A stretch of 64,000 nucleotides of DNA from Limanda limanda. Lineage: Eukaryota; Chordata; Actinopteri; Pleuronectiformes; Pleuronectidae. Made by a program: the position numbers and the translations under genes. The notes beneath the pieces were generated by a model. The model made no database searches and was not told the DNA's origin. It was given only the letters and a program-made list of their open reading frames with translations. The stretch lies in NCBI RefSeq assembly GCF_963576545.1, contig NC_083638.1, forward strand, positions 27,944,900 to 28,008,899. The letters run 5' to 3'. Shown here piece by piece: positions 47,812 to 58,853 of this stretch. Positions within the stretch are counted from its first letter, which is position 1; each line of letters opens with the position of its first letter.

Positions 47812-48560
47812 CCCTTTGATACACAACATGGGTCAAAAATTACCCATACTTATTTCTTGTGTTAATTCATGCATGACTTGGAGTGTTTCATTTCCATATT
47901 TGTTTTAATAAATGTAGTTTATCATTTAGTATTCTAGTATTTATTAAATATATTGTTTTTGATTACTAAAAATCATAATTTTCCTTTTCCTTTGTAAACT
48001 AATGCAAATTTTGTATTTCTACATCACTTTAAACATGGTTCAAAAATGAAACCTACAGATTGTATTCATTACGGACCACTTGCCATACAGTTCACACATT
48101 TGCATTCGCACACCTGATGCTACTAGTGAGAAAGAGAAATATGTACAATAATAGCTAGCTTCTTTTCTGGCTAACTAACCATAGCTAGATCAATCAAATA
48201 AAACTTGAAATATAACAGTATATACTTATTAGACTGATTGATATGCATTTGAAAATATGCTTTTGATTTTCTTTATCCAGAGTGTTAGTATGGCTGGTTG
48301 CAATCAATAAAGACTTACGGCTGAAGTGGTCATAAATATGCTGAATGAAGAACAGGATTAGGATGATGAGGAGGCAATTCTTGGTCTTTATTCTGAGTCT
48401 GAAATCTCTGATGCTGAGGACCTAGATTACAAGATAAAGCTGGGGTTGTTGGTGTGTCTTGGAATCCACCTCTCCTTAATGAAGAAGGCTCCTTTGGTGA
48501 CTCTATGTCCTTTAATGACATATGGAACTCATCTCCTAAACCATCAAAGGAACCATCTCC
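47812..48560 (+). mobile_element. piggyBac-like relic
   Basis: A TTAA at 47808-47811 is followed by CCCTTTGATACACAACATGG and then GTCAAAAATTACCCAT, the typical terminal text of fish piggyBac elements. At 48330-48430 the translation gives MLNEEQD, a stop, then DDEEAILGLYSESEISDAED, an acidic stretch like the N-terminus of piggyBac transposases. No right terminal repeat or second TTAA could be matched, so the right limit is arbitrary. It starts immediately after the L2 LINE. Confidence 0.55.
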
Positions 48561-51122
48561 TAAATGAAGAAGGTATTATTGATGTGTGATTTCTTGACCT
48601 GCAGTGCTCTTGATATGTCCTTTTGTCAATCAATAACTTTCACCTATGCTTTAAAGTTATGATACTGACTCATTTTAACAAGGTAGTATATATTGCATGT
48701 GTTAGACTTTCTAGTTTCATATGTTACAGTTACACTTATTTAAAAAAAAAAAATTCAATCCAAAATGTATCTTTTTGTCTTGAACAACGAGGAGCATTTG
48801 ACTACGCATATTTTCGATGAAATATATCAATTCACTCTAATTTTAAACAGGAATTACCTAATGATCACACAGAGGCCAACAAGCAGCTGCATGTGCCTTG
48901 TGCAACTTATTTTACAGCAGTGAATTAAAGTGGAGCATGTTTGTGAGGAAACCAGCATATATAATGATTTCACCTGAGGTTTCTTGAACACTGTTGTAAA
49001 TATACAGTTAAGAGAAGGACAGTCAGTTTGTGTGAGAGTATGGGGTGAGTGCTTCTGTGATAAATTGGAATGAACGGCAAAGCAACCATATCCAGACTGA
49101 CAGCTTCGAGTCAATGAGCAGCCAGGTATAGAGGCGTAATGTCTCCTAAGAATCTATCTCTGACTGACAGACAAGTTCACCCAGGTTACTCTTTTCTCAT
49201 TGCAAGGTGATTCTTCATGCAGTCGGAAACAAGGCCCTCTTGAGGGAAACAAGAAGAGACAATGCTGTCAGGCAGCTTGTTGAGGAGTGGAACATACAAA
49301 CATGAAGGGAAGATTGAGACATGGATGGTGCTGTTTAGAGAACTGACACAGATGCACTGACTGACAATCATCAGCAAACTGTTTTGCAACGAGACCTTAC
49401 ATGCTGCGTTTCCTCTTGAGAGCAGCTATATACACTGTTCACTGGATCGATTCGTTTTCTAATCATGACTGTGTTCACCAAATGCTCAAGAAGTTACTCA
49501 GTTTCAGGGGGATTGTCCAACAGAACGTATTCTCTAAATCACTAGACCTGTCAGGAAGTCAGTGGCCACAAAATGATAAAATACTTCTCATATGATTGAT
49601 TAAAAACAAAGTGTGTGGACTTATTTTTCCTTGAACTGTGACTTTCTTGAAACATTTTTAAATTGCTGAATATTTCTCTAATGCTAAACTTTACGAAGCA
49701 GAATAAAGGACCTTAAAGGCTGAATATCTTTGAGATATTAGAAAATATGCCAACTACCGATGTTAGTATTTTAACCTGCCATAATCTCTGACATTTTGCT
49801 GACCAACTACCTGTATAGCTGCAGTTCTCCACAAAGGAGCACATTTTAATTTCTTTACATTTTCATAAAAATAAAAAAAATGAAACGTTGTTTTGGGTAT
49901 TAAAAGGTAATAGATCACTTCAACATGGTGTAATTTACCTTGCCCAGTTTCTGAAGTCCGGCACAAGTATTCTTCCTGTGATCATCTACCTTTTGAAACA
50001 CAACCAGAGGTGACTAAAAAAAAAAAAAAAAGCAAATAGAACAAGAGATCAATAGTTGCCTTACAGCCTCAAGTCGAATGAAGACAGTGGCGATGAATAT
50101 GACCTTCCACATGAGCCATTTCAGATTTGTACGTTGCCTACCGAACCAGGGATGGAGCCTGAACATGAACCCCACCAGTTGTTGCCATGCCAGCACAGCC
50201 TCTTGCTGGAGATCAGCTGGAGGAGCCAAGCACACCTGTTGAAAACCTGCCCAGTGAGGAGATAAACTTGACTGCTGGAAATATGCCTGACGACAAAATA
50301 TCTCTCCATTATCAAGTGCTGCTTCTGAACCTGGGGAGCCAACCCACCAGCTTCCACAGAGAGAGAGACGCCCGCCACGACACATCAACTATGATAAGCT
50401 GTGAATTTGGACCGTCTTTGAGCCGAGACCCTTTGACCTTTTGTCCAAGCCTCAGCTTTCAGAAGAGGATCTTCAGAACAAGTTCATAAGAGACTGTTGA
50501 ATAGAAAAAAAATTACGTTTAGTTAATGTCGGGAAAACATTTATTTTGTAGGGGATAGTGTGACAAGTTGAAAATATACACTTTTACGAGTTGAAAAGAA
50601 AATGGTAAATTAAGTGTTTGTTATGTCAAAATATCTTTAAACCATGAACTTATGAATGGGTTCAAATTCATCACATGTTGAAAGACGGTTTGAATGCTAA
50701 AATGGCATTTATCTTACATTTTTGACTTTGTTCTTTATTGTGTGATTTAATTTTATTAGTAGAATGGTAGCTGTAAATGAAACCAAAAAACCTTGAAAGT
50801 ACATAATTTACTTGTTTTTTTATTATCCTCTTAATCTCAGTGGTGTTATTTTATTGCGCAGGCAAAAATGTATTTGGCTGGTTAGATGAATACAAGGTTA
50901 CATTTTCTGCCACTCGTCTGGTCTCGCAGACAAAAATGAAGCTGTTTCCCAGCTCTTCCCCACCTCTGATACTTGGACTGACAGCTCTGAGATAAGGAGG
51001 CTCAGCTGGATGCACAATGATTGATAACTCATTGCCCAGAGCACTAAATGTCGTTTCAGTTTATAACTCTATTTATTTATTTTTTTCAATTTACCACTTA
51101 TTTTTTTACCTTTCATAAGCAG
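48561..51122. other. noncoding stretch with a possible LTR-element relic
   Basis: At 50080-50480 plus-strand frames give 'DEYDLPHEPFQICTLPTEPG' and 'GDQLEEPSTPVENLPSEEIN', then 'LGSQPTSFHRERDA', which loosely resembles the C-terminal tail of fish LTR-retrotransposon integrases, but no catalytic domain is present. I regard this as tentative. The remainder has no recognisable features. Confidence 0.25.
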
Positions 51123-52327
51123 TACCTGAACATAACATGGAAAAAACATTCACTCACACTGCCAGAGGAATTCCTGAGCAGTCAACCAAAAAGCAGTACC
51201 TTCTGGTTTTACAGTAAGTGTTTTTTATTAACAGTATTCAGTCTAGAGTGTAAACAGCTTCATACAGACAAACAGATCAAATGTGACTTGTTTGTCTTAC
51301 AATTCCCTCTGATGGTTTTCTTGTTGACAAGTATCATTTCAGAGAGATGGGACTATTCTCAGTATAGCTGAGCTGTACAGGGTTCTCAGGGGAGCAGATG
51401 CTGGAGGTTGACAGCTGGAAAAAAAAATCCCACACGGAAAGCGTAAAGAAACATACAAACACACACAAGTACATGACACCTGAGTAATGGTTGGGTTTAA
51501 TCTATTCCCCCCACTTGCAGCCACTTTACCTCCAATTCAACGTGTTTCATGAATTTTTAAACCCTCTCAACCCTTTGTGTCCCATTAAAAGTGTCCAGGT
51601 TAATTTGCCCTCTCTCCCTAACACGTTGGTCCTAAGCAGATCATTTTTCCTGGCGCAAGATGCAGTGAACCTTTGACTTCAATTTCCTGGTGGTGGCAGA
51701 CGTAAATTAGAAGAATGTTCCAACGGCTCCCTGGCCATCACTGCGAAGGCTGAGATAAAACTGAGGGAGGCTCTAGTTAAAGAGGGAAGACGCCTCAGTT
51801 TAGGTTTGGTTGTGGCGCTGATGGGTTTGGGACCTTGTACTTCACTTAACTTCATCATCGAACTGGAAATTCTCACTCAAAAAACTTGAAGCTAAGAAAC
51901 AAAAACTTTGACCAAGCAGATACCAATCATAATGATCGAAATATTATTGGACAACTTTTAGAATAGACAAGAAAACAGTAATTATTAAACCACAATTTTT
52001 TTTTAATCTAAATTGGAATTAATATTTTTTTAATGAATAATATATAACAGAGTTGCACTCATGGTGAACATAATTTTATTACACAATGATGTTTCCTGGT
52101 ATAATGCGCCTGGTTGATCAGAAACAACTGTGAGCATTCAATATAAGTTGTTTTCAAATTGTGTTTGGACTTTTCACAGGACATTCTCCAGACACTCATT
52201 AAATATATTTAGTTTTTTTTTAATCACCATCAATGCAGTCTCAGGTACGGCCGCTGTCACTGAGTTACCTGCGCCGCGAGCTGACTGGCAAAGATATGGC
52301 GACTTCAAGTGGAATGGTGAAAATCTG
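51123..52327 (+). other. cluster of exon-like open segments, unidentified
   Basis: Four short segments look like exons. 51123-51213 has a polypyrimidine tract and AAGCAG acceptor and an ACA/GTAAGT donor, with open frames such as YLNITWKKHSLTLPEEFLSS. 51521-51598 has a good acceptor (CCCCCCACTTGCAG) and a CAG/GTTAAT donor, reading PLYLQFNVFHEFLNPLNPLC. 51700-51889 follows GGTGGCAG and reads RKLEECSNGSLAITAKAEIK, then LREALVKEGRRLSLGLVVAL, to a stop. 52239-52327 has a T-rich acceptor and a CTG/GTAATT donor, reading SGTAAVTELPAPRADWQRYG in one frame. Reading phases between them do not join cleanly, so they may not be one gene. I recognise no family. Confidence 0.25.
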
Positions 52328-52799
52328 GTAATTTCTTTACAAAAAGATTTGGTCCCACCAACACTGCTATGACTGTGCCTATAAACATTAATTTAAAAAA
52401 AAATTGAAGTTATCAGCCTCATGTACCCTGCAGATTTAATAATTTAAACACTGTTACATTTCCAATATATACAAACATGTCTAAAGTAGCAGCATATAGA
52501 GAAACAAAAAAAAAACATTCTAACATCCCAGAACAATAAACAATACTGTGTAACATGTATACTATTAACTTGTAAGTGAAAACAAGCATTATGTTACTGC
52601 TGTTATTTGTGACTTGGTGTTAACTGAGCCTACAATAATATAACTACTTATGCATGCAGAGGGTAGGGACAGTTGGGACAGAGCTGACTTTTTACTTCTA
52701 AAAAATATACTTTTGATAGTGGGAGTTGTTTTTAGCAGACTGATGGTGGCATCTCTTGCTTCTTTACCCAATGAGACTCCGTTAATCTCCTAGAGGTGT

Positions 52800-53048
52800 C
52801 TACTGATTTTCAGCTTGTGCAGTGGGCGTCACTGGAGGTTCCTCTGCATCCCTCAGTGGGCTGGTCATAGTTTCTTTATCCATCTTTTTTTTCCACAACC
52901 ATCCCTTGGCTTTTGTTGGTATTAAACTATCGTCAATCAATGAGGCCCTGTTGTTAGGGAAGAGCTGATTGAGAGTCCCCTCCCCTTGGTGTTTGGGGAG
53001 CTGTCTTGATCCTGGACGTGGTGTCTGGTCCAGATTTGCAAGATATAT
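52800..53048 (-). other. possible last exon, unidentified protein
   Basis: The minus-strand frame is open for 82 codons before a TAG, from an in-frame TAA upstream, with no early ATG. Its translation, including LPKHQGEGTLNQLFPNNRAS, LIDDSLIPTKAKGWLWKKKM and SPLRDAEEPPVTPTAQAENQ, has the look of a natural polar C-terminal tail. A plausible acceptor ends at 'ttgcaaatctggaccag' near 53022. It is on the strand opposite to the exon-like segments at 51.1-52.3 kb. I do not recognise the protein. Confidence 0.3.
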
Positions 53049-53241
53049 TTAAATGTTGATTACTATAATTTTCTATTTATTGATATGTTAGTTTGATATT
53101 TTGCCTATTGAATGAATACACAATTACAAAAATCTACCATCTTGGTGTTTTAAATATAGGTCTAAGTAAAATAGCATTTGGACGAAATCTGATTAATCTT
53201 TTGTCCTTTCAAAACATCAAATAGATCTCATTGCAATACGT

Positions 53242-53700
53242 AAGATGAAACATGAGCACATGCTGTTTTTACAAAACAGAACCACAAGGGCCAGATGCTT
53301 CCATCACCCACTTTCAAATGAAAGTATATCTGTCACAGGCATCGATGCAGGCAAAACACAAGCAGTAACATATTTATTAACTTGTTGCTGTGGAAAGGGA
53401 TATGTCGGGAATCAAAATGACAAGTGAAAATATAAGAACATTGTCGTGCTGCTTCAAATAATGATGAAATCTCCAATGATTCGGTCTGCTCCATGCAAGT
53501 GAGTCACTCAGATATTGAACAGGTGCCTCTCTCAACCAGGGCAGGGATCATTTATTATTCAAAGGGGTGGATACTGGGTCTGTATCATTGTAAACACTCA
53601 GCCCAAGTGGCTGGATGCCATTCCAGTAATAATGTTCAAGTGTAACGTTTTTATTGTATGCATTAGTAATGTTTCCTATTTGTCAAGCACTTGTTTAACT
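53242..53700 (+). mobile_element. Penelope-like element relic (GIY-YIG region)
   Basis: The frame from 53245 gives 'NRTTRARCFHHPLSNESISV', then 'QAVTYLLTCCCGKGYVGNQN', which fits the GIY-YIG endonuclease linker and core of fish Penelope-like elements (…HPLTG…, then VVYLL.CPCG..YVG.T). After a frameshift, 'SFIIQRGGYWVCII' and 'TQPKWLDAIPV' (53540-53625) resemble the closing 'RE..WI..L.T..P.GLN' segment. Stops and shifts make it inactive, and the reverse transcriptase is missing. Confidence 0.6.
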
Positions 53701-55610
53701 ATTGGTAGAGTGTTTTTGTTGAGGCAGTACACATCCTTGAGCAGCCTCTTCTTTTGCTCTACCTAGCTGCAGTGTGTGCATTATGCAATGGTGCCTCCTT
53801 CACCATGGACTTTGGGCTTTTTAACTTTGTAGACCTTTCTCTTAGAAGTAAAACTAAGTCCTTTGTAACATGTATGTGTGTACCAGACAATAATTGTCAC
53901 ATGTGAGTGTTAACACCGGAGCAATAAAACACAGCTATCTATGTTCTTGACTCCCCCAGGGTTGGTCAATTTAACAGAATGCAGAACCTCATGTGTGCAC
54001 CGAGGCTGCACTAATGTATCAAACACATGGGTAATTCACTGCAATTAGTGGTGACTAATTTAGGTAAGTAATGTCAGCACAACACCTGATGAATGACAGT
54101 CGATTCAAAGACACAAGTCAGGCTCTAAGTGTCTAAAGGGAGTATGGCAATTGATATATTCAGTGAGGACAACAAAGTGACACCACATTTAAGACAAATG
54201 CGATATGGAGCATCACTGTATTAAAAACTCCTGTTCAGTGTGTGTTTAACAGGGGAATGCAAATGTACTTGTGAGGTGAAAATGTAAGTTTGGACTGTCA
54301 GAGGCAGTGGGTTCAGCTCTAGCAGTGCTCTTTTCTATGGCTCCTTTTTAGGAATGATAGTGATATGTATTGATGAGCTTTCTAAATTGTTATTACAGTT
54401 TTTTTGATTTTAGTCACAAAGTTAATACATACATACATTTAGTAAATGGGCAGGAAGGAGATCCATGTCACTGACTCTTGTCCTTCTCAACCTGTCTGTT
54501 TTTCATCAGTGTTATCAGTGCTGTTAAAAATCTTGTGATTTCATTGACCTTCTGTTATCTGCCTTTTCATCATTTTTTGTAACATCCCATATTTGGTCAG
54601 TGAAATTACTGTCATGTGATTAAACCAAGAACATTGACACAAACATAAAGGAACTACAGGAAACTTTCGTATTTTTGTTTAAATACTTTTTTGAATCATT
54701 CTATAATTTCACCGATCTTGATCATGGTTTCTGACAGAAACAAAACCATGCTGATGACAACGTTTGGGCTGTCATAGGCCGAGATATGAACAACTGCTAT
54801 TTGCTCGGTTTTTACTCGCTGCCCTTATTGGGTCAAGGGGTTCTTGTTGTCCCACATGGCCACACTAGCAGCTCTGTGAGGGTGTATTTAGGAACAGTGG
54901 TACAGTTTTTAATCTTTTATCCAGCATGCTGAAATTGGTTAGGGGTAAGGATTAGCTAATAGTGACATACTGTTGCCTAATTGTTGCCAAAGAGCTTTGT
55001 GAGCCCACCTAATGATAGCTCAGTGATCAGACAGGATTCTTCTGTGGCAATGACACACTCATCCATTTTCTCACACAGCGAGAAATAAATTAATTTCAGT
55101 CGGGAAAAGACTTACAGGGAACAAATGCGAATGAGAAGATAAGAATGACGGATCATTCCCCCAGACATAGGTGGTGGTGACATGTAATAGAGAACACCGT
55201 TGAGACGTCTCATGATGGCTCCTGATTGAATGGTTTGAAGGGAGAGGATCGGCTGTTGACGTGTTGCAGGGGTAAAGCGGTTCACTCAGTGATAACTGTA
55301 CTGAATCGACAACTGCATGAAAGGAGACAGAAAGTGATTGGTTCATTGGCTCAAGGCTAGCATGTGATGTTGTGATTGGATGAAAAGAGAGAATAAGCTG
55401 GTGGATCTTGCCCTGGTGATAACTGAAACTCTTCATGTGACTTTGGAGGCATGAACAAGAAGACAGGCTTCCTGACTGAACTTATGCTGAGCTTCATAAC
55501 TGATCATGTTGATGTCCAAATAGAGAACAGTTATAGCGCACAGCCAAACAAGACACAGCAGCACAGTGCAATAGCAACTTAAATATTCAACAGTAATGTT
55601 GGGTATTAAA
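53701..55610. other. noncoding stretch, no gene seen
   Basis: AT-rich sequence without recognisable exons or element ends. The 121-codon minus-strand frame at 55071-55436 has no domain. Confidence 0.45.
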
Positions 55611-55790
55611 GAAGACATATTATGTCCATTTTACCACAAGTTGATATGGTTCCTTGGGGTCTTAATGAAATGTCTGTAACATTTTTTGGTCAAAATACCA
55701 CAAGGATCATTTAAAACAGCAGCCTTTTTACCCTGTCTAAAACAGCCCTCCTCAGATTGAACTGTTTTGAGTGCCCCCCCCCCCCCCCAC
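55611..55790. repeat. dispersed fish repeat ('aaagaagacatattatg')
   Basis: The order 'aaagaagacatattatgtcc', 'accacaagttgatatggttc', 'cttggggtcttaatg', 'ggatcatttaaaacagcagc' and 'tctaaaacagccctcctcag' is a widespread teleost repeat, probably DNA-transposon derived. It ends in a poly-C run at 55776-55789. The piggyBac element starts 68 bases further on. Confidence 0.5.
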
Positions 55791-56069
55791 CTCCGGCCCC
55801 CCTAACACACACAGACACATCCACTTTCACGTCTTAAATCCCCCCTTAGCATATTTAACCTTTGTGTCGTGTTCGTTTCTCCCCCATTACTTTGGTGCTC
55901 CCGGTCAAATTTGACCGGCCTGTTTTAACTGCCCTTACATTAACACAAAAACCATTGATCGTCACCAAATTGTATTTAACTCCCTTTTAACCTGTAAACA
56001 ATGTCTCAGACTACTGGTTACATGAATAACTGCAGTGAATAGACACAGAAATTGAAAGTTGTATTCCAA

Positions 56070-56388
56070 AATCCCCTCTTGTTCTGCCTCCTCTGTCCTG
56101 GGGGGATGAATACCAGAGCAAGTTGCCATCCTTGGACTGGAATGTCACCTCAGGTGTGTCTTCCACAGGGGCCTCTTCCCCAGGTGCCTCTTCCTCAGGG
56201 GCCTCTTCCTCGCCATATGTTGACTGTTCGGTCTCATGATGGTCTGGATCAAAATCAGGATCGTTGTCTTCTATTTCTGAAACATCCTCCTCTATTTCTG
56301 GTTCAACTCCAATCCCGTCTTCATCAGTTTGAAAAAAAAGGTCAAGAGCCTCTCTGACAGAAAAACGTCTGATCGGGCGCCGACTCAT
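56070..56388 (-). pseudogene. piggyBac transposase N-terminal remnant
   Basis: The frame starts at Met 56388, preceded by AT-rich leader, and reads MSRRPIRRFSVREALDLFFQ, then an acidic low-complexity stretch rich in Glu and Asp (EIEEDVSEIEDNDPDFDPD), a run of four EEAP-type repeats, and SKDGNLLWYSSPQDRGGRTR. The last part corresponds to the WS/SSP...GR segment that stands just before the DDE domain in fish piggyBac transposases. The catalytic Asp residues, the dimerisation domain and the C-terminal zinc finger are deleted. A few vector-like codons follow to a stop at 56011. An upstream extension of the frame to 56538 runs into noncoding leader and is not counted. Confidence 0.75.
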
Positions 56389-56458
56389 TGTGTTCAGAGT
56401 AAAATAAGAGCAATGCACAAGCAAGCTATATATAGGGGATCTGTGAGAAGATATCATA

Positions 56459-56660
56459 CGTTTTGTATCGAAAGTGTGGTTCACGTGGGGGGATGGACAC
56501 ATTAGCCCGGGAAAGAGCCAGGTTCCCATAACAAACACCTAATTGGTAACTTTGAAGTGTTACACGTTTAGTCTGGAAGGTGTGGTTCACGTAGGGGGAC
56601 AGGCACATAAGCACGGGAAAGAGAGGACACATGGTCAGTCTGAAAGGGGTTCACGTGGGG
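56459..56660. repeat. direct repeats with TTCACGT(G/A)GGGG boxes in the piggyBac leader
   Basis: Unit 1 (56459-56522) and unit 2 (56564-56626) share 'acgtttnagtctggaag' or a variant, 'gtgtggttcacgt.ggggg', 'ggcacataagc' and 'cgggaaagag'. A shorter third unit starts near 56636 with 'cagtctgaaaggggttcacg'. The shared TTCACGTGGGG box holds an E-box-like CACGTG core in units 1 and 3. They lie upstream of the transposase start on the minus strand, so they may be promoter repeats or transposase binding sites. Confidence 0.6.
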
Positions 56661-56664
56661 TGGA

Positions 56665-56815
56665 GTGTGTGTGTGTGTGCGTGCGTGTATGTGCGTGCGT
56701 GCGTGTGTGTGTGTGTGTAGGTGTGTGTGTGTGCGTGTAGGTGTGTTTGTGTGTGTGTGTGTGCGTGTAGGTGTGTTTGTGTGTGCGTGTGGTGGTGGTG
56801 GTGGATTTGTGGTTG
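56665..56815. repeat. (GT)n / GTGC-rich microsatellite
   Basis: A long GT-rich array with GC, TA and TTT interruptions, itself containing a repeated 34-base-scale subunit ('gtgcgtgtaggtgtgtttg'). It lies inside the piggyBac element. Cysteine/valine frames over it are artefacts. Confidence 0.9.
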
Positions 56816-57219
56816 TGTACTATCTGATGAATGAACACAATCTAGGGTCACCCATTCATTTCCTATGGCGGTCATTTTTGACCGGGAACACCACAGGTGT
56901 TACAAAGTTGACTAAACAACTCAAAATTCAATGAAAGTAGTGATCAGCAATTGTAAATGTTCAAATGCCTAGTGTGGAGGATATCATAAGCCCTTGAGAC
57001 AATAAAATGTAAAACACAATATTTATGATTGATCGAAATGGAAATCGGTCAGATTTGACCCGAACACGACACAAAGGTTAAGGTTGTTAAAATCATTTTA
57101 ATTCACTGTCCTACACATATATTTCTGTATCCATTTATTTAAATACATGCATTAGATGTGCGTATACAGTATATAATTGTATGTGTATATTTATTCATAC
57201 AGGGCATATATTCTGAGCG

Positions 57220-57271
57220 CACACGCACACACACAGACAGACAGACAGACAGACAGACACACAGACAGACG
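57220..57271. repeat. (ACAC)n and (ACAG)n microsatellite
   Basis: CA steps are followed by about ten ACAG units with one CACA interruption. It lies just upstream of the CpG-dense patch. Confidence 0.93.
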
Positions 57272-57289
57272 GATCGTGTGGAGCTGTAG

Positions 57290-57610
57290 CTTTGGAAGCT
57301 AACACTGCTCTCTCCCCCCCTCCTCCTCCTCCTCCTCGCGTCTCCCGCGGCAGGGGACTCGTAGCGGAGCGGGGAGCGGAGGTCCGGCCGGCCGGAGAAC
57401 TTTGCAAAGAACTCCACACCGGAACACCATGCTGCACACCTTACCTACACACTGTACGTCCACACGCCACTTCTCCAAACTACCGTTTGGCCCACTTTCC
57501 ACAGCTGATGCTCTGCTCAGGGTTTTATTGGCCACACCCTGATTCCAGAGTGGCCTCAGCTGTGCCAGTGGAGGTGCTTCCAGAGCGCCCACCTGGAGGA
57601 GGTGAGAGAG
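57290..57610. promoter_or_regulatory. CpG-dense patch, possible promoter/first exon
   Basis: 57335-57405 holds about eleven CG dinucleotides in some 70 bases, including CCGCGG and GGCCGGCCGG, in strong contrast to the AT-rich surroundings. On the plus strand a GAG/GTGAGA donor-like site occurs at 57600. On the minus strand the same place is a strong acceptor-like site (pyrimidine tract ending CTCCTCCAG) followed by an open stretch (GALEAPPLAQLRPLWNQG) to a TAG/GTAAGG donor-like site near 57446. The orientation is therefore unresolved. A vertebrate CpG-island promoter is the simplest reading. Confidence 0.4.
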
Positions 57611-57942
57611 GGAGAGAAAAACAAAACACGGCACATGACAATGTTGCATGTCAGAAATGTATTTCTGATAAATGTTACCAAAAATCACAAAAATACAATT
57701 GGACTTTTTATTATAACAGTAAAAGTAATTCAAAAGGTGCCTTCAGTTAAACCTTCCAATTTTTTTGAAACACAAAAATCTACCCTATGGATAAGACCCC
57801 TTTTTTGGAATCTTAACAGCCCTAAACATTGTAACAGTGGCACGACAGGCATTAATCAACAAAACAGTCATACACCATTGATATCAACTGGTGATGGGAA
57901 ATGATGCATTCACAATGATGCATCTTACAAACAGACCAATAG
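57611..57942. other. noncoding stretch, no gene seen
   Basis: AT-rich flank of the CpG-dense patch without recognisable features. Confidence 0.4.
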
Positions 57943-58287
57943 TTTACAAGGTCAACCACAAAGGCCTGGATATATTTGACCACATCCACCACAGTCTTTT
58001 GTGGTGTCAGAAGTGATGAGGACAATGCCAGTTGGTGTGATCAGAAAGTGGAGGGTCCATTTAACGACAAGCTGGTGTATATGAGCGGAGGGTCCAATGG
58101 AGCTGTCAGTGTCTTTGCAAGAATGGATTAGTCATTTGCAAGATTGAAGACTTATTTTGGGTTTACTAAACCAGCAGCTGATATTGACTACAGGCAATAT
58201 CTCCTTGCCTTCAGGAGGGATGGAGACATCCACCAGATCCTCTCCAACAGCACCATAAACAACCAGGATGTAGAGGATGAGAAATGA
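57943..58287 (+). pseudogene. coding-like segment with internal stop, unidentified
   Basis: One plus-strand frame is open for 60 codons, meets TAG at 58129, then is open for another 51 codons to TGA at 58285. The translation looks natural, including VFCGVRSDEDNASWCDQKVE, GPFNDKLVYMSGGSNGAVSV, then after the stop LKTYFGFTKPAADIDYRQYL and AFRRDGDIHQILSNSTINNQ. Frame continuity across the stop suggests a single decayed exon or retrocopy with a nonsense change. I do not recognise the family. Confidence 0.35.
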
Positions 58288-58853
58288 CGAATGACGAAAT
58301 ATTATCTTTGACACGTGCATCATTAAAATAAAGATCAGGTTACAATAATTGAGAAAATGTATTTTACAATGAGCTGCCACTATGGCTTTGTAACCTCAAA
58401 GCATTTAACATCTTTATGATAACATTTAACTTAAATCATTGATGAATATCTTCAGGATGATATAAGATTTTGTTGGCTTTTTTATTGTATCATTAGAGTC
58501 ATTGCTGAGCATAATATCTCCATCCCTTCATCTGCTTTCTCTCTTATTTTAGGGTTAAATTTCACTTCAAATGATGAACACCTTAAAAAGTAACTAAACC
58601 CCCAAACCACTTTTTTCAGCTGAAAATCATTGAATATGGGTTGTAGTTTTGTTAAGAAACGCAAGAGCATACATGTGCAAAGAGCAGGGATTTGATTGCA
58701 CGGAGCAAGAGCCGTTAATGGAAGGATGGAGCGTGCACAGAAGCTCCTGAGTGTGTTCACATGGGACAGTGTGCGTGTATCTGAGAGACAAATAAACAGT
58801 ACGTCCTTCTCCCTGCGAAAAATGTGAACAATCACAATTGTCAACAAACACAC
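58288..58853. other. noncoding stretch, no gene seen
   Basis: AT-rich sequence. The long minus-strand frame that reaches 58482 runs past the candidate exon's donor and is probably intronic read-through. Confidence 0.35.

Larger units (their letters stand above)
55859..57077. mobile_element. piggyBac-type transposon, internally deleted, 1219 bp
   Basis: Perfect 17-bp inverted ends CCTTTGTGTCGTGTTCG are bounded on both sides by TTAA (55855-55858 and 57078-57081), which is the exact piggyBac target site. Both ends also carry a subterminal GGTCAAATTTGACC-type palindrome (about 55911-55924 and 57046-57060), common in fish piggyBacs. The minus strand carries the first ~100 codons of the transposase (56088-56388) and nothing of the catalytic domain, so this copy depends on another element for movement. 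Behind the start codon lie direct repeats with CACGTG-like boxes and a long GT tract. Confidence 0.93.

Noticed and set aside
56011..56538. 175-codon frame read as a complete protein
   Set aside because: The upstream 50 codons run through the repeated leader and the last ~20 codons run into the element's noncoding end; only 56070-56388 is transposase-like.
56635..56934. Thr/His- and Cys/Val-rich frames
   Set aside because: Translation of the GT-rich array inside the piggyBac element.
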